Source of the DNA: Aquila chrysaetos chrysaetos | Lineage: Eukaryota > Chordata > Aves > Accipitriformes > Accipitridae | DNA length: 64,000 nt | Direction: 5' to 3' | Assembly: GCF_900496995.4 (NCBI RefSeq) | Contig: NC_044010.1 | Coordinates: 2,418,001-2,482,000 of the forward strand | Program-made: the position numbers and the translations under genes | Part shown: positions 22,753-53,800 of the stretch, one piece after another | Numbering within the stretch: the stretch's first letter is position 1 | Layout of the letters: every line of letters starts with the position of its first letter | Notes under the pieces: model-generated | Database searches by the model: none | What the model saw: only the letters and a program-made list of their open reading frames with translations | Told to the model about the DNA's origin: nothing

Positions 22753-22758
22753 TTTATT
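22753..22758 (-). terminator. ATP6V1A: ATP6V1A poly(A) signal AATAAA (minus strand)
   Basis: The plus-strand tttatt is AATAAA on the minus strand, giving a 3' UTR of about 2.2 kb, in line with the long 3' UTR of mammalian ATP6V1A. It lies 276 nt from the opposing DUSP12 signal. Confidence 0.6.
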
Positions 22759-23629
22759 TTCATTGACTTCAACAATTTTTTTAAATTTCTTTTTTTACAC
22801 AATTTCCAGCAACATACATTATGAAATATACAAGATAAAGTAGGTGGTGGGGTTCTGCCCATCTTTTAATTCCTCCCACAGCTGTGGGGGAAGACTTGCA
22901 GGACAGTGAACATCTGAATCTCAACACTGAAAACAGACACAAAACAAAAAAGACAAAAATATATATGAAACTGTTTGAACTGGTCACACTTCAGGGCCAG
23001 GTACAGCACAATAAATATTAGAACTGCATTATCTTAGACATCTTCTGTAAAGTTTATAACATCCTCTATTTAAAGAGATAAGAACATCTGGTTTCTAGCA
23101 TGAAATGCTACATAGTACAGTGGTGAAGGGTACGAACGATGAGGAATCAGCAAGGGCTTTGACAGTGACTACTCATTCACACATGCTCATTGGTAAAATA
23201 AGCAGCATACACCAAAAGTTTAGTGAGCTGTAAACTTAAACCATTCACTACCAGAGTATCAGCTGGAGGAGTAGCTTCTTTGGGGAGAACCAAAAATTGT
23301 TAATCCCTTTAAGTTTCCAACCAGGCTCTCCCCTGACAAACAGCGAGTTGATACCATAATGGAAGTGGCAGCATTTGGTCCGTAGCACGAGATCCCTTTG
23401 CATCACTACTGTTCAAAGCTGGCAGCCGGTGGAAATACTTCAGTGCAGAATTAACGCTTACATAGCCACGCCACTGCCACGGTGTCACCGACAACAGTTA
23501 CCGTTTCGTGACCGTAACAAAGCAGCAGACGTCAGCTGGAACCCAGCTGGGCACAGAGAGCTGCACAACTGAGCAGCACGGATGCCACCTGACACAAGCG
23601 AGAGGGAGAGACTGGAGAGGATGCCAGCG

Positions 23630-23645
23630 TCTCTCTCTCTCTCTC
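23630..23645. repeat. (CT)n microsatellite
   Basis: A perfect dinucleotide tract of about 16 nt lies in the ATP6V1A 3' UTR. Confidence 0.85.
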
Positions 23646-24958
23646 ACGGCAGCAATGGTATGGAGTGCTGGGCTCCTGGAGTTGGACAGAAAGGCCGCTC
23701 TATGCTCATGCCTCATCTCATACTAGTTTTGCCAATAAACGAGCCCAAGACACAGCAGTTTCAGCTGCTTGACAGAGTGCTTCCAGAGCACAGAGCAGAA
23801 GACAGTCACTGGTTTCTCTTGCATCATAATCAAGAAGGCAGGAGTAAATACATTTTGTACTTGTCAGCCTTCCCCCGTTCATCCCCCGCCCCCAGTTTAG
23901 CATCATACATTCCTCCTACACGAGAACTGGGGACCTTCTGTGCCACGGCCAGACAGGCCGCGTGAGCACAGGTGGAGGAGGAAGGCTAAGCACACGCTTT
24001 CCTTTCCTTAGCACGTCCGGGGCGTTGCACTGGGAGGCAACTGCACCGGCAGACAAGAGCACCGCCGAGGAAGGACTGTGTTCCTGGTCTGCACACGTGG
24101 CATCACCATAACTTGCTATCTAATGTCCTGCGGTACACAGCAGCAGTCAAACTTCACAAATTAAAGCAGCTGAGTGTCGGGAAATGTTACGGGGTGAGTG
24201 GAAGGCAAGAAGGTAAAATTCTGCTGGAAGCCGAGCACCTATGGCTTTGATTTTAGCTGATGCCAAGTCCAACAGTCCTATCTGTATTAAGTAGGAAAAT
24301 AAAATTCTGTTTCTCCAGCATACAGAAGTATACTGGTGGCTTGTACGTGCTCATCTTCTAGCTAGTCCCTTCTTGGAGAGATCCAGAACTACCACATTTC
24401 AATACCAACAGGCTCAGCTGAGGGTTGCAGAAGGGACAGAGTAGCGAAGAATTTTTGGTTTTATCAACATATCATCAGAATGTGGTCAAAAATTCTGTTC
24501 GAGAATAGGGAGTTCTACGTCATGATAGTCACTTAGCAAAGTGCCAGATGTAAATGCCCTTACCACTGCCAGCTCGGAACGTACCGTGTGACTGCATTAA
24601 GATCTACACCTCCTCTGCCGGTACAGCTCAACTGGTTACAGCCCCAGGTGAAAGACCGGTTACCAAGAGAGCTGGGAGAGGCAAGGTGAAATTTTTCCCA
24701 CCCCAGAAGTGTACAACAGCATTTCCTCACTCAGCCAGGCCCATTCACACATCACTCACCGTTTCAGACACACACAAAGCAATGCCAAACACAAACTAAG
24801 AGGAATGTTTTGTAAGGACACTCTCCGAGTATGAACAGGGAAAACATAGGGGTATTTATCAACTCAAGTACTGTTGCATCATTCTTGTAAGGTAGGGAAG
24901 CAGAGGAGTTGAGATGAGGAATTGAGAGGACAAACTGGAGTGGTCACAGAGGTCGAGT

Positions 24959-43107
<18,149 letters not shown>

Positions 43108-46100
43108 TTTGCCTGCTCAACTGTACAGAGGGAAAAAAAGAGTCAGTCCTGAAGAATACATATATGCAGTAAGTTCCTCCTCTTCCTCCCCTCTGCTCTC
43201 ATGTTTCCAGTTAGAAAGAATTCTGAACTGAAGAATTCTGAACTCATATAGCCTGAAGCACCTTAACAACACTGATTTTAAAGCTATAAAAAGTTAAAAA
43301 GTAACTCATTTAAACAAACAAAAGGACTAACATCCCCAATTGCAGAAACACAGGGGTGGAACATCACTCCCTAATATGCTCCACAAAACACCGAGTGAAA
43401 CAGTTACACTCCAAAAATGCCATAACACCGCTAGACTGTTTTCAAGCCCAATAACAGGATATTTAAACAATGGAGAATCTCTTCTGTCTTCCACATCTCA
43501 TCTACCCTCCTTCAAAATATGGAGTTCTCCATGATTCTGAGTGAGCAAGAGAATGTTCTGGGGCTGCTTTACTGCCACCAGTCTCTAAATAGCAATACTA
43601 CAAATACTAATTGTGAAAATTCTATTTTTGCTGTCTTAAGCTGCTGCATCAGAGTGTTCAGAGGAGGAAGCATACATTTTCACAAACACCAGCACACAAA
43701 CACACGAGTCCTTTCTATATGCCTCACAGCTAGGTATTACACAGCCTTTGCTCTCAGTGAAACGCATGGAGCATTACAGAAGAATTGTGCTGAATAATGG
43801 CCAAAAACCCCAACTTGCAGCAGTTAAACAACAGACTGACATCTCTTGCCAGCTACTGTTTGGACAATCTAAACCAGCACAGGAGAAGCTGTTTTAGAAA
43901 CAGACCTCCATCCATGTTTGTCCTGTAATCGATAGTTGGGCTGTCCTGCTTCAGGTGCCGATAAGAGTATTTAATGGTTTTGCTTTGTCAGTCCTTATCA
44001 CACTTTACGTTACCTTGGAAACTGATTAGCATTAGAGAACCATAAGGCAAGTCTCTACCCATTTCTACTGTATTGACACATTTACAATACAGCACTGCTG
44101 AAACGTGCAGTATGGCAGCCCCAGCATACAATGCTCTCTGCGTATCAACAGGGCCTATCCAGCAAAAGCCCGTAGTTTGGTGACGTGAACTGTGTGAGGC
44201 ATCTGTTGACATTCACAGTCTTTGCGAGAAGCTTAACCTAACCCAGCATCCTCTGCAAGGCAGCAAATACAGAAGCATACTCAGGCTTGAAAATCTGCCC
44301 CGTGTACAATGAGGAAGACAACTGCATTGCTATCACTTCCACCATCAGTAAAGGATGCTCTGCTGCCTGTTCTTCAGGAGCAGTAGGTAGCTGACATCTG
44401 CTATTCTTAAAATCTTATGACTGTTTTCCAGCTTTTTAATACTATACTACAAGTCCTCTGCCCCTCAGTCTCTTCACCAATCTAAATGTTTTAAATCGGT
44501 GGCTCTGCTCTATACAAAAAGGATCTCCAACGATTCCAAACTCCTATTCATCCTGAAGGAATAGCTTCTTCTGGGCTCCGTGTCTTGCTGGCGTGGATTG
44601 TGTAACATGGCTACCATTGATTCATTTCACAACAGCCACCCCAACAGTTGCTCATGACTCAGTCATCACCAGCCTGGAATGGAACTGCTAACTGCTCTCG
44701 AGCTCAAAGGCTAAGTCAGATCTCTGTTAGATCCCTCTACTCTCCTTAATGATAGTTTTTCATTTAAGCTGTGTGTTGTTTAGGCCCAGAAGACAATTTT
44801 AATTTCACTGCTTATTTCTCAAAAGTCTCCTCTGACAAATGGCAGAGGGGAGGTCCTCGCAAAGCAATCTGCAGTTCCTGAGCAGCTGCTAAGAGCTGGT
44901 TCTGATCAGACTAATGTAACTACCTCATCCTTTTTGGTTTTAACAATTAAAACATTGCAAAACCCAAGCACAATTACTGTTCATACTGAAAAAAGCAGTC
45001 GGTCTTCTAAATCCACCCAGAACATTTACTTCAATATACCATATAGAACAATCTCTAGAGTCTACTACCAAAATCTTCTGTAGAAGCACAATAGAGAGTT
45101 AAACCAAATTCTCATAACTGAATTAGTAGCGCTGTTTGACAATTAGATAGCACAGGGTCCCATACGAAAGACTCAATTTACAAAGGCAAGGAAAAGCAGG
45201 AAGAACACTGGCCAGTTGCAATTTAAATTCACTTTTCTTCATATCCAAAACCTGCACGTCAGCTGACAGCCGCCTGAAGTGAATGTTTATCTTTTAGGGA
45301 GGCAAATAAGAACCTCAGAACAGTCATTCTGCAGTTAAAATGGCAACATCCTGACACCCAGCACCTGCCTCCCCTGTTCCTGTGGCTGCTCTGCTCCCTC
45401 TCTCTTCCTACAGCCACCTTCCCAAATTACTGGGCAAGCCAACTAAAAGAGAAGGGGATTCCTCTGCTAGACCACCTAGGAACACACCAATAAACCCTGT
45501 CTTTGTCCTGATCTTTAGCATCTGCACCACCTGCTTTTAAACACATACCTATTAACTATTCCAAGTGTAAAAAAACATGGTGAATTCTCCCTCACCTTTT
45601 TTTCATCCATCTCCTATATACCTCCAGAGTACATACAGTCTAAAAAGCCAGTGCTCACCCAGCCAAGCTGACCTCTTTTTTAAGGGGCTACACGTCTTTT
45701 CACATGGAATACAAATTTAGAAAAAAAAAGCTGTTATTTATCTCTGCATAGTTTTCTCGTGCTTGTGTATTGGCCCTACAGATTTTCCTTTTATATGGAA
45801 AAGTCCTTGAGGACAGAAATGTTGCCTTACCTACCTACACTGTTACATGTTTTTATTGTTAGATAAAATGAAATTCCCTAAAGCACGTCAGGATTTGCTA
45901 AACATAACATCTTGTGTGTACAGGCAGCATGTACTTACCCCAGAAGCCATGGTAGCTAGCCATTTTAGAAACCTACTGAGCTCCGATAGCCTTCCAGAGG
46001 CCTCTTGCCAACACAGGATATTAGGCACTATATGCAATCCATTCCTACAAAAGTCCACTAGCACACCTACACAGGATATTAGCTTAATTTTAATTCCCTT

Positions 46101-48302
46101 ATGAGCGAAGATGCATCTTGTATCCTTTACAACTTACATGCAGGAATCCTCCTCGTCTTTAAACAGTTCACCAATTGATTTTAAACATGCTTTTAAGCTC
46201 TAACATGGTCATATTCTGCCTAACAGTGCCAGAAATCAAAATATTACTTGCTGCAGAACCATCTCTGACTGAAAGGTGATTTATTAAAGTAATTTTATAG
46301 TCATAACTAAACACTAAAGCGCCAATGACCTCAGTTTTCTATCTTGGTTTCTCCCCAGCACAGCAATTTGGCTACACAGTAACCCCAAAAATGTAACTGT
46401 CCTGCTCTCAATGCTGGAGAAACCTGTTTTCTATTACAGTACCTTGGTTTTCCTTCAAACATTTGATCAGACCCACAAAGGTATCTTCAAAATTAAGAGT
46501 CCAGTGAGATTTTTAGAAGGAGCCTTCTTGCAGCAAGGAAGAAAATTCATGACTATTTTATCATATAAACACAGATTCTTACCTTATTTTGCAGAAACAG
46601 GGAGTAACAAAAATCCACAGGCCCAGTGAAGCAAAGCCAGAATTCAGCAGTTAAGCACCACCACTTACTAAATAATTGTCCTTCTAGTGCCCCTACACAG
46701 AGGGATGAGAAAGCCTGCTGCAGAGGGGAAAGAAATTTCTGACACACAGCAGAGGCATAACCACCTGACTTGATGAGTCATCAGTCTGTCTCTCTCCCAC
46801 TAGCACCGAGGAATGCCGCAATAGCAAATCAAGCTACCTAGAGCCCAGCTGAACTCCCATCTGTGGCCTCCTTACCACACAGGACCGAGCAGAAGAAATT
46901 AAAAGCAGCATTCAGGGTTCGCATTAAGGGCCTCCTACGAAACCAATAATCCCAATGTCCCAAGTGGTACGTACTACCACATAAAAATCCTTGGAAGGGA
47001 GATGCATGCTTTCTGCTGGAATCCGTTTACCTACCAGTCCTCCAGTATAATCTATCCATGTCAGTGCGTGCTCAGTTCTGGAAGAGCTTAACAGAACAAC
47101 CATTTAACAACAGACTGCACAGGGAGGCACTGAAGACACCGTCATACTAATTGCTTGAGTATGTAGAACAGGTATTGATTCTTGTCACACTAGAGAGTCT
47201 TGCGGGGCTTCTGCTGAAACAAGAACCCCTTCCCCTACTTAGCAGAGGCATTGATGCAACTGCACAACATCCAACACCTTAGCGAAGCAGACCGATGTGC
47301 CACCTTGAATGACAGCTGCTAGGATCTGTTGTTGGAAGATCGACAGGCACTGACGTTGTCCTGTATGTTGTATAGAAGACAAGCAGCTATGCAGTCTCTC
47401 CCCCAAAAAGCTGCACGAGTTGAAGAGTTCCCTGCAGCCTTCACAACTTTTCAAGACTATCTTTGCAAGTTCTAGGATTAGCAACACATCAAATTGGCAC
47501 AAAAGCTTAAATATGCTAACCAAAATTGTAGTAAATAGCACAAGACCAGCAATTCAGAAGCAGCAGCATTACGTGAGTAAGTCACCAGTGCTAGGATTCA
47601 TTCTGCTGGAGTAGCTTTGAACTAAGGTCATAGATTTTACTATATCTGAAACAGACTCACGTGTTTTGACTTCCTAGGGTAGAAAAATGGAGTCAGAATA
47701 TAAGCCCTTACATTTGATACCCAGGAAAGCTTATCAGGCATACACACTAAAATGTAGCCAAAGTTTTCCAAAGAAAATCCCTCCTCCTCTTCTTAGTAAA
47801 AACCTAGAGGCTACAGGATAGTAAAGATCACAACCCACAGTGAGCAATCAGCTTAGTGTCACATTTAAGTCATGCTTTAGAATCAAGACTGCCAACATTT
47901 ACTACGTTCACCTGAGCAGACCTTGGTACAGTGCATAAATCCGAGCGTCCAGTTGTATGAGGATGAGTTGCAAGGCCCTCGTAAATAACGGATAATCACT
48001 GCCATAGATTTCCTGTAACTTGGAAGGGGAAGTGTAAACTGACCAACAGACAATATTTTTAAGAGGAAGTATTAAAAAAAAATACAGTGCCTAAGTTACT
48101 AGACAAATGCAGAAGTTCAGCAGCATTTCTGCATCCGGAATTCAGGATATTGTCCCAGAAGAAACAGCACGCCCAGAACTCTAACACAGGTCACTTGGAA
48201 GGGAAGCCAAATAGTATTCTCAGGAAATCCGCTCCTTCATACTATGCAGAGTTATAATTTTACTATAACACAGCAGGGCAGATTTCCCACTCAGCAAACA
48301 GA

Positions 48303-49200
48303 ACCGCTGAGGTTGGAAGGCACCTCTGGAGATCGCTGAGTTCCAATGCCCTGCTCAAAGCAAGCTAGAGCAGGCTGCTCAGGACCATGTCCAGCTGGGT
48401 TTTGACTACCTCCAAGGATGAAGACTCCCCAGCTCTCTGGGCAACCTGTGCCAGTGTTCAGACACCCTTACAGTAAAAAGTGTTTTCTTATGTTTACAGG
48501 GAATTCCCTGTATTTCAGTTTGTGCCCGTTGTTTCTTGTTACTTCGGCAGATACCACTGAGAAGAGTCTGGCTCCATCCTTTTTGCTCCCTCTCGTTAGG
48601 TATTTATATACTTTACCATAAGATTCTCGGAGCCTTCTCTTCCTGAGGCTACATAATCCCAGCTCTCTCATCCTCTCCTCGTATCTCCAAACCCTTAACA
48701 GTCTTTGTAGCCCTTTTCTGGATCCACTCCACTAAGTCATGTCTTCCTTCTACTGGAGAACCCACAACCAGACATGGCACTCCAGATGTGGTTTCCCCAG
48801 AGCTTAACTGAGGGGAAAAACCACCTCCCCGAACCTGCTGGCAGCATTCTTCCTAATGCAGGCCAGGATAGTGCTGGCTGCCTTTACCACAAGGACACGT
48901 TGCCAGCTCATGTTCAACTTGGTGTCCACCAGGACCTCTAGTCCTTTTCAGCAAAGCCACTTTACAGTCAGTCAGTCCCCAGCCTGCAGCAGGGCACATG
49001 GTTATTCCTCCCCAGGTGCAGGACTTGGCATTTCCCTTTGTTGAGCTTCATGAGATTCCTGTCAGCCTATTTTTCCAGTCTGTTGAGATCCCTCTTGCAC
49101 AGCAGCACAGCCCTCTGTTATATCAAACACCTTCCAACTTTGTATCATCTGCACACTGAGGAAACCAAGCAGGAACCGCCTCCTGTGCTCATTACAATGA
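48303..49200 (-). mobile_element. Older CR1 fragment (3' UTR and end of reverse transcriptase ORF)
   Basis: The left end, with the GAGGTTGGAAGGCACCTCTGG pattern, is the CR1 3' region written in reverse, followed by the usual string of CR1 3'-UTR phrases. Near 49020-49165 the minus strand reads STKGNAK and related CR1 ORF2 C-terminal signatures. It is more diverged than the 28.8 kb copy and lacks the canonical terminal octamers, which suggests an older subfamily. The right boundary is approximate. Confidence 0.85.
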
Positions 49201-52115
49201 TATGGCTTAAGTCTTCTCCTCACAGAGACATCAAGCAGCTAACTGTACCAACTTTCTTGCCATAAGCTCTGAGCTAGAAGTATCATTGTTTTGAGAAACA
49301 GGGACATTCTTCCGTTTAATTATTCATTCAATTCCAGTTGCCACAGGGCACTTTGAGGCCACCTCTGCTCTCGATAGGCCTGGAATCTGCTTAAGCGATG
49401 CTCAGCTACATCCTGTGGATCCATCTGCAACCATCCAAGACAGTGTATCCTTCACACAACTTGTCTCTCGGGTACTATAAAGCCCCTTCCTCTCACGTGA
49501 GGCTTGCTACTCAGCACATGTACAGGTAAATCCAGGTGTATTCAAGAGAAAAGATAGGAAATAGAATTATGCTGCCCCTGTTAGCGCAGCATACAACGGC
49601 TACAAAGTGAGACTGTGCAACATGGCAATTCATGAAGCCCATCACAAGCTCCTACTGCCTTCTTCCTCAAAACAGATGGGGGACTTACCTATGGGTATGC
49701 CAATACATACAAGCCTGATACTTCAAGCACACATCATGCCTTGCACACAAGCTAAACATATTTATATTTAATACATATATACAGCATAAGAGACTCTCCC
49801 CTACCACAAAGATGGGGTGTGAAGTCTGTTCATGCAAGAAGTACCACCGCCACAAAATATTATTCAAGCACCCAAGCTTTTATTCAGAAGCTTGGGAGAT
49901 TCCTTCAGTTAGCCCAGAACAGGACCAGAAAAAAGTTGTGTCTGACCATGACTGAGAAGTTAGCAGCAGTGCTAAAACTAGGTAGAAAGGCTGGCAAGGC
50001 ATTCATTGCATAACTGCTTTGACCCACTGAATATTTGATCAGCTCAGTAGATAACCAGCCTTTTGACTTCAAATGCAGTTGTCACACTGTATCTAGAATT
50101 GATAAAGATCCTGGTTTTATCAATTAAAATACTCCTGTCACTAGAGGAAACCACATTGTTCATGTGAAAAAAAATCTTCATCAGCTGACTGGTACATGCT
50201 ACAGACTTTTCCATAATAGGGTTTTTTACACCAATTCTTTCCTCTCGGCCCAGAAGGCTTCTCCAGAGGAGCTCTAGAGGTGGAAATGGATGAGTCTCCC
50301 CTTATTTCTTACTTGCTACACTGCTTCACAAGTTTCCTGCTGCGAAAAATCTGACAATCCTTTCAGCCAGCTACACATCCTGCCCCTTCTTTGGCTTGAT
50401 AGACTTTCACACAAAAGAATGATCTAACGCAACTGAGATCCAAGCCATAACACAGTATATTAACACAATATTCATTTCTGTGTCCCACAGTGGCCTTCCT
50501 TTCTTATCCTGATCCTGTCGTCTAGCTGCTAGGGCTGAAAAGTTCTGCAGCCATCTGCTTCATACAATGCTCAGTCATTTCCTCTGGATGAGCAACATTT
50601 TCATTAACCTCACCAACAGTACCGCAAAGCTAAAATCCACCCTTGCTTTTATTACATAAAAGTCACTCTACTTTCAGGTGTATTTGGCATCCTTACTTGA
50701 AATACTTCTTGTTGCTCTAACCTTCAAGATGACAAACATCAAAATGAGACGAACGCAAAGCTGTAAGCAATTATAGCAGCAAACTTTACTACAGTTCAGT
50801 AGAGTCACTTCTGAATAGTTGAAGACTCTTACCTCAACAGACAAAAGGTGTGCAATTTCATAAAACAACTATTGCTAGATTTGTAAGCCAAGCTCAGTTT
50901 CACATGCAGAAACGTATTAGTAATTTGGGCTCATTAAAATACATCAGCTCCTCTACTAGCCTCACCACTGCCTAATCCCTTGTCCCTAAAGGTAATAGCT
51001 AAAATACTGAGCACAAGTTTGGAATAAGCATTTCATCATTACACTTAACTTTTCAGAGCAACTTTTGAAAGTTGGGATATTATGGAATCTTCGGTTTATT
51101 ATGTGAGGTATTTGACGGCTGATTTGAAGAGCTGAACCAGGGGTAAGTCTGCATGAAAGTCTTTGAGAAAGATCTAATGCCCCTAGCAGATAGAAGTACT
51201 CTTTTACAGCACTTTGGTATAATGAAACACCTGGTTGGAATCACAACACACATATTGGCATTGGATTCCAGTAAAAGGAAATTAAGTTCAGGTTGACTTT
51301 TCCTATAATGGAAAACTTCATCTTTACGTTTTAAAGCAAGTTAAGCCACACTTGGAGATTTTATGTTCAATTACCTGAAATATTTACAGCTTCTTTAGAA
51401 TAGCCAGAGCCCCTCCAACATATTAAATTTTAACATTGTTTAAACTACATATTGTCATGGTTGTCTGAATATCTACCAGGTGATGCAAATTTATCTCATG
51501 ATAACAAAACCCTCAAGATTTCAAGGATCTAGAAGAAATTCACATAATAGAATTGCCTTTTTAGAAGTCCTTACCAATGTTACCTGCATTTAGCCAGAAA
51601 TACCATTTCAGTTTTTTTCTGAAGAGCTGCTTTTTAAGGTATTACTTTCATAGTGAGAAACAAAATAATGATACAGTGTACGAATGAGAAGGACCAAAGG
51701 TTTGTCCCACTAACTGAACTTCTTGGAAGATGCAGTTTCTTTCCTAGCATACACAAGTCATTCTTCAGGCTGCTAAAGGAAACTTGCATACCTGAAAGCT
51801 TTTGCCCAGCCATAATAAACTATTCTAATAAAGGCACCACATTCTCTCTATAAAGCTAATACCTTTTCCCATAACCTTTCTATCCCTCATCACACCCGAC
51901 CATCCCAATGACAACAGGACTGCTCTCCATGCTTAGGGCACAGAACACAGACCAGCAGCTTAGACATTCAGACCACCCATCTTTTACATAGTCTTAAACA
52001 ACAGTAAACCACTCCAGTAAGGGAGCATAGCTTATAGCATCCTAAAGATGGGACAGAGCATAGAGAACACTGCATCTTCACTCTGCAAATTTCGGCATTT
52101 TTCTTGGGGTGCCAT

Positions 52116-52310
52116 AGAATCATAGAATGGTTTGGGTTGGAAGGGACCTTAAAGATCATCTAGTTCCAACTCCCCTGCCATGGGCAGGGACACCTTCCAC
52201 TAGACCAGGCTGCTCAAAGCCCCGTCCATCCTGGCCTTGAACGCTTCCAGGGATGGGGCATCCACAACCTCTCCGGGCAACCTGTTCTAGTGCCTTTTCT
52301 GCCATCTGGC
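52116..52310 (-). mobile_element. CR1 3'-end fragment
   Basis: The fragment starts with a CATAGAATCATAGAATGG unit, the reverse of the CR1 3' terminal repeat, and continues through the typical CR1 3' UTR to about 52310. It is a short, severely 5'-truncated copy, closely related to the terminal part of the copy at 28.8 kb. Confidence 0.92.
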
Positions 52311-53741
52311 AGAAAGAGTTAGTTGGACAGACTGGTCAGCTGAAACTTACCAGCACACCAACATTTTAACTTGGACATGAGAATCCTTACAATATGAGCG
52401 CTCTTCAACAGATTAAGGAGGACAAAGAGAAGACTTCCTCATTACAGAGATACCCTCTAGGAACACCGCTTCTCTCTTAAGCGTTTGCATCTGCAATGGG
52501 TCTATTTTCGGCAGACGTTTTAGTTCATTTAACTGTTCAGCAGTATGAGTCTCGCTTAACTGGGGTAGCAATGGTCTTCAAAATTGTTCTTCTCAGGATT
52601 AAACAGATGTCAGACAGCTAATGCAGAAAGCCCAGCGCTATAAAAACGTGGCCATGATGGCAGCTTCCCATACTAGTTTTAGTACTCTCTGATTACTTCT
52701 GATTTGAACATTTTAAGACACCCACAACGGACTCTCCCAAATGCTGTAAACTATGACAAAATTAAAGAACTGTCAACAGGCACCATGCACGTATTAGATC
52801 ACTGTCAGACAAACTATTTCTGACGAGAGTGAGCAGTGACACTGAAATTTACTGTTACACAAGCTCAGAGGAGTAATCAAGCTGATGAACCAAGAAAATA
52901 AGTTCAGCAGCTAAAACTGATCTTCATCTGCCATTTGGTTAAGTGATAGACATAAAGTCTGTTAGACTAGGACTTTCAGGATTTATACATATACATCGTA
53001 CTGGTTTTCAGAGTAAGCGTAACATTTCAGTAAAGACAGACCTTATAAGGCAAAATTTGTTACAGCAGCTGTATAATATATGCAAGTCTAAAAAGCTAGC
53101 AGCAATCCTTCTAAAAAGTGGGGGCATTTAACTTGAGAATTTGACAAAAAACAGGAGAAATAAATGCATAGATGAAAAAAGTAAGCAAACCAAAAATATT
53201 TATGAGATTGTAGAACTTACTGCCACGAGATATGACCAAACCCAAGAATTTAATATAAGCTTCGCCGCCCACTTTCAAAGGGGAGGAGGGAACAAACACA
53301 AAAAGAACAAAAAGACCTTTTCAGAACATGAAAGAAGGTACAACAACGACAACCAGAAGATCCAGTCTAAGCCAGCTTTGCATGTTGGACCTTTAGGTGA
53401 TTACTGGCTTAATCTGTACAGGAACAAAAGGTTGAAAAGTTTAGATTCATTCCACTTCCTCTGCTGGAGCAGGCCCCCATTTCTCTCTGCCCAGCTAGAA
53501 GGCTAAAGAAGTCACGTTTTAAGATGGTGAGTAAGACCGAACGAGCATGATATTCCAGTTGACTACATCGTCTGTTTTCCTTGGTACAGTTCCCGTCTAA
53601 AAAAATCATGTGGATACCATTGTTCAACAATACCTCAATATTTCCAAGTCTAAAATCCCCCACTTTTCTTTGTAACCAATGATACAAGTATGGAGGAAAT
53701 AAAATCTGTTTCAGCTCTAGGCAATGTAGCATTGGGTTGTT

Positions 53742-53800
53742 GTGTGTAGTTTTTTTTGTTTGTTTTGTGGGGGGGTTGTTTGTTTGTTTTTTTTTTTTAA
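53742..53800. repeat. T/G-rich simple repeat, (TTTG)n-like
   Basis: Interrupted TTTG units, a G7 run and a T13 run form a low-complexity tract in the first intron of ATP6V1A. Confidence 0.7.

Larger units (their letters stand above)
22735..24958 (-). other. ATP6V1A: ATP6V1A 3' UTR
   Basis: This is non-coding sequence between the stop codon (24959-24961) and the probable poly(A) signal. It contains a 16-nt (CT)n tract at 23630-23645. No repeat element or other gene is recognised. Confidence 0.7.
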
